64,000 bases of DNA, taken from assembly GCF_003626735.1 (NCBI RefSeq), contig NZ_RBHX01000001.1:248001-312000 (forward strand). Reading direction: 5' to 3'. Below, piece by piece: positions 62,066-64,000 of the stretch; within the stretch, counting starts at the first letter, position 1, and the number at the start of each line of letters is the position of its first letter. Made by a program: the position numbers and the translations under genes. This stretch comes from Microbacterium sp. CGR2. GTDB lineage: Bacteria > Actinomycetota > Actinomycetes > Actinomycetales > Microbacteriaceae. Under the pieces are notes generated by a model. It searched no databases. It was not told the DNA's origin and saw only the letters and a program-made list of their open reading frames with translations.

Positions 62066-62176
62066 CGTGCCATTCGTTCGTTGCCGGACGGGGACGCGGA
62101 GGTGAACGCAGGGTGTCGTGGGTCCACCCGTCCACCGGACGTCCTCGGTTCGCGTCGACGCGTCCGATCCGCGACC

Positions 62177-63091
62177 ATGGACACCATGCTGTGGCCCTTC
62201 GGAACGACCTGGCGCCCGGTGCGGCAGAAGCGGCGCGACACCGTGGATCTGCGCTGGCTGAGCGCGCGCTCCTGGACTCAGCGGTGGTACCCGCAGGGCG
62301 TCGACCTCGGCCTCTGGCACGGCCGGCGCACTCTCGCCGTGAGCTGGTTCCGACAGGACCGGTCGCGGAAGCACCTGGCCTCGAGGATCGCGTTCGTCGA
62401 TCTGGAGCGCTCACGCCACCTGGACGTCTTCCTCGCGGTCGAGGATGGCGACGGCGAACTCCTGCCCGCGCCGATCCACGCCGGCGGCCTCGCCTGGTTC
62501 GACGACCGATTGTTCGTCGCGGCGACCGGGCAGGGCATCTGGGAGTTCGACCTCTCCGACATCCGGCGTGTGCGCGGCCAGGTCGCCCGGCGTCTCGCTG
62601 GTGCTCGCACCCGCGGCTGGCGCGCGACGGCGCTGGTCGTCGTGCGCACGCGCGTGCATCCGGTGGCTCTGCGCTGCTCGTACCTCGGGCGCGTCTTCGA
62701 CGACCGCGGCGAACCACTGCGCCGGGTCCTCATCGGCGAGTACCGTACCGACGAGAAAGGCCGGATCGGCGAGTTCTCGATTCCGGACGGAGAGGACTCC
62801 GGGTTCGTCGAACAGGACCGCTTCTCCCCCGGCATCCCCTCGATGCAGGGCGCCGTCCGCTCGGGTGACCGGTACTTCGTGTCGCAGTCGGATCGGATGC
62901 AGCCGGGAATCCTGTGGAGCGGAAGCCGCGGGGCGCTCGAGCGCGATTCGTTCCGCCTCCCCGTCGGATGCGAGGACCTCGCGCTCGACATCGACGCAGG
63001 GCTGCTCTGGTCGCTCGGCGAGCATCCGTGGCGTCGCGTGGTGCGCGGCATCCCCCTCGCCCGCCTCGGTGTCGACGCGAACGTAGACTGA
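62177..63091 (+). CDS. Hypothetical protein with beta-propeller-like repeats
   Basis: A 304-residue protein starting MDTMLWPFGTTWRPVRQK; ATG 62186 is also possible. The body has repeated short strand motifs (GGLAWFDDRLFVAATGQGIWEFDLSDI; MQGAVRSGDRYFVSQSDRMQPGILWSG; CEDLALDIDAGLLWSLGEHPWRRVV) suggesting a propeller. No signal peptide is seen. It is divergent from the surface operon and may belong to it functionally; unproven. Confidence 0.7.
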   Translation: MDTMLWPFGTTWRPVRQKRRDTVDLRWLSARSWTQRWYPQGVDLGLWHGRRTLAVSWFRQDRSRKHLASRIAFVDLERSRHLDVFLAVEDGDGELLPAPIHAGGLAWFDDRLFVAATGQGIWEFDLSDIRRVRGQVARRLAGARTRGWRATALVVVRTRVHPVALRCSYLGRVFDDRGEPLRRVLIGEYRTDEKGRIGEFSIPDGEDSGFVEQDRFSPGIPSMQGAVRSGDRYFVSQSDRMQPGILWSGSRGALERDSFRLPVGCEDLALDIDAGLLWSLGEHPWRRVVRGIPLARLGVDANVD

Positions 63092-63095
63092 GGGA

Positions 63096-63395
63096 GTGAA
63101 GAAGCCCGCACCTCTCCTCGTCTACACCGTGCTGCGACTGCTGGCGTTCCTCGTCCCGCTCGCGATCCTGTGGTTCTTCTTCCCGATCTTCCGCGAGTTC
63201 TGGTGGTTGGCAGCGGTCTTCGCCGCGCTCATCGGCATGAGCATCTCGCTGCTCTTCCTGCGCACTCCGCTGTCTGACGCCTCGTCACGCCTGCACGAGC
63301 GGCGAGCGACGCGAACGTCGGGCCGCCAGGCAGATGCGGATGCCGAGGACGACGCGATCGACCGCGACGGCGACGAGCCTTCAGCGAAGGACTGA
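63096..63395 (+). CDS. DUF4229 membrane protein
   Basis: A 99-residue protein with two membrane helices (about 8-29 and 35-55; VYTVLRLLAFLVPLAILWFFFPIF, WLAAVFAALIGMSISLLFL) and an acidic C-terminal tail. Matches DUF4229, often found beside menA in actinobacteria. GTG start at 63096 with TAGACT 6 bases upstream (63084-63089), probably leaderless. Confidence 0.85.
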   Translation: MKKPAPLLVYTVLRLLAFLVPLAILWFFFPIFREFWWLAAVFAALIGMSISLLFLRTPLSDASSRLHERRATRTSGRQADADAEDDAIDRDGDEPSAKD

Positions 63396-63415
63396 CGCGG
63401 ACTCGTGCACTGCGT

Positions 63416-64000
63416 TCAGGCGGCGAACGCCCAGAAGAGCGCGCCGGCGTAGAGAAGCGACGTCAGCGAGGTCAACGCCAGAGCGACGACGAGCTCGCGC
63501 GGCTGACGGTAGGTCCAGACGATCAGGATGGCGGGCAGTCCCGCGAGCAGCGCCAGGAGCGCGAGCCACGCGATCGGGAACAGCAGCGCGAGGAACGCGG
63601 CGATGCCGAAGGGCACCAGCACGAAGAGCGTGAACAGCACCTGGGTCGCGCGGCGACCGATCAGCACCGTCAGCGTGCGCTTGCCGACCTCGCGATCCTG
63701 GTCGATGTCGCGAAGGTTGTTGGCCAGCAGCACCGCACAGGCGAACAGTCCCGCCGCGATCGCTCCGAGCCACGCCTGCTGCGGCAGCTCGAAAACCTGC
63801 ACCCAGGTGGTGCCGAGCGTGGCCACGAGCCCGAAGAAGACGAAGACGAAGACCTCGCCGAGACCGTAATAGCCGTAGGGGCGCTTGCCACCGGTGTAGA
63901 ACCACGCGGCGACGAGACACGCGGCGCCGACACCCAGCATCCACCATTGCCCCGTGCGCACCACGATCGCGATGCCGACGGCCGCGGCGAGCGCGAAGAA
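63416..64000 (-). CDS. menA: 1,4-dihydroxy-2-naphthoate polyprenyltransferase, 5' end cut by window edge
   Basis: The C-terminal 194 residues of a UbiA-family membrane prenyltransferase that attaches the polyprenyl chain in menaquinone synthesis. The second Asp-rich motif NNLRDIDQDREVGKRTL (Asp residues for Mg-diphosphate) is visible, with five or six helices around it. The frame continues past 64000, so the first Asp-rich motif is outside the window. The nearby DUF4229 gene and the men genes upstream support the assignment. Confidence 0.92.
   Translation of the reverse strand, partial: FFALAAAVGIAIVVRTGQWWMLGVGAACLVAAWFYTGGKRPYGYYGLGEVFVFVFFGLVATLGTTWVQVFELPQQAWLGAIAAGLFACAVLLANNLRDIDQDREVGKRTLTVLIGRRATQVLFTLFVLVPFGIAAFLALLFPIAWLALLALLAGLPAILIVWTYRQPRELVVALALTSLTSLLYAGALFWAFAA

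Overview
The window is a chromosomal segment of a high-GC actinomycete, most likely a Microbacterium or close relative in the family Microbacteriaceae. The evidence is the very GC-rich third codon positions, the actinobacterial gene order (rplQ-rpoA-rpsK-rpsM-rpmJ-infA-map-adk-secY and the S10/spc/str ribosomal clusters), menaquinone rather than ubiquinone genes, a WhiB-family protein, and many apparently leaderless genes. The genus is inferred from general resemblance, not from a database search.

Layout. (1) Positions 1-21973, all on the minus strand: the ribosomal protein super-cluster, with rpoA, infA, map, adk, secY, tuf and fusA, a DsbA-like membrane thioredoxin and a small antitoxin-like protein. 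Several perfect hairpins split the cluster into transcription units, and rpsN (S14) is absent from its usual place between rplE and rpsH. (2) 22016-28655: three hypothetical or membrane proteins, a 50-residue membrane protein, and a maltose-type ABC uptake operon (binding lipoprotein and two permeases) with two LacI-family operator palindromes upstream. (3) 28656-37842: yajQ, followed by an 8.7 kb integrated element that has recombined into the last codons of yajQ. The element carries a tyrosine integrase, XRE repressor, excisionase, a putative replication initiator with iterons inside its own gene, a WhiB-like protein, a 12-bp tandem repeat array, a single HK97-type major capsid gene with no other morphogenesis genes, and a distal DUF3800 cargo module. 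It looks like a phage satellite or capsid-carrying integrative element, and is the most interesting part of the window. (4) 37897-51140: host genes, including a GntR regulator, a hydrolase, an FprA-type ferredoxin reductase, and dispersed menaquinone genes (polyprenyl diphosphate synthase, menG, menF, menD; menA follows at the far end). PPK2, a PLDc_N membrane protein, a PQQ-type sugar dehydrogenase and a ribosome-rescue factor are interspersed. (5) 51451-56140: a secreted Ig-like protein, an atypical tRNA with a CAU anticodon, and a WYL regulator divergent from an ABC exporter with a symmetric operator between them. (6) 56183-62065: a surface nonulosonic (sialic-like) acid operon with NeuB lacking its usual C-terminal SAF domain, a NeuA-HAD fusion, a polysialyltransferase-like protein, a DUF6716-type transferase and a GT2 glycosyltransferase. 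(7) 62177-64000: a hypothetical protein, a DUF4229 membrane protein and the 3' part of menA.

All positions, hairpins and repeats were read by eye from the sequence. Family assignments rest on recognised motifs and lengths and were not checked by database search.
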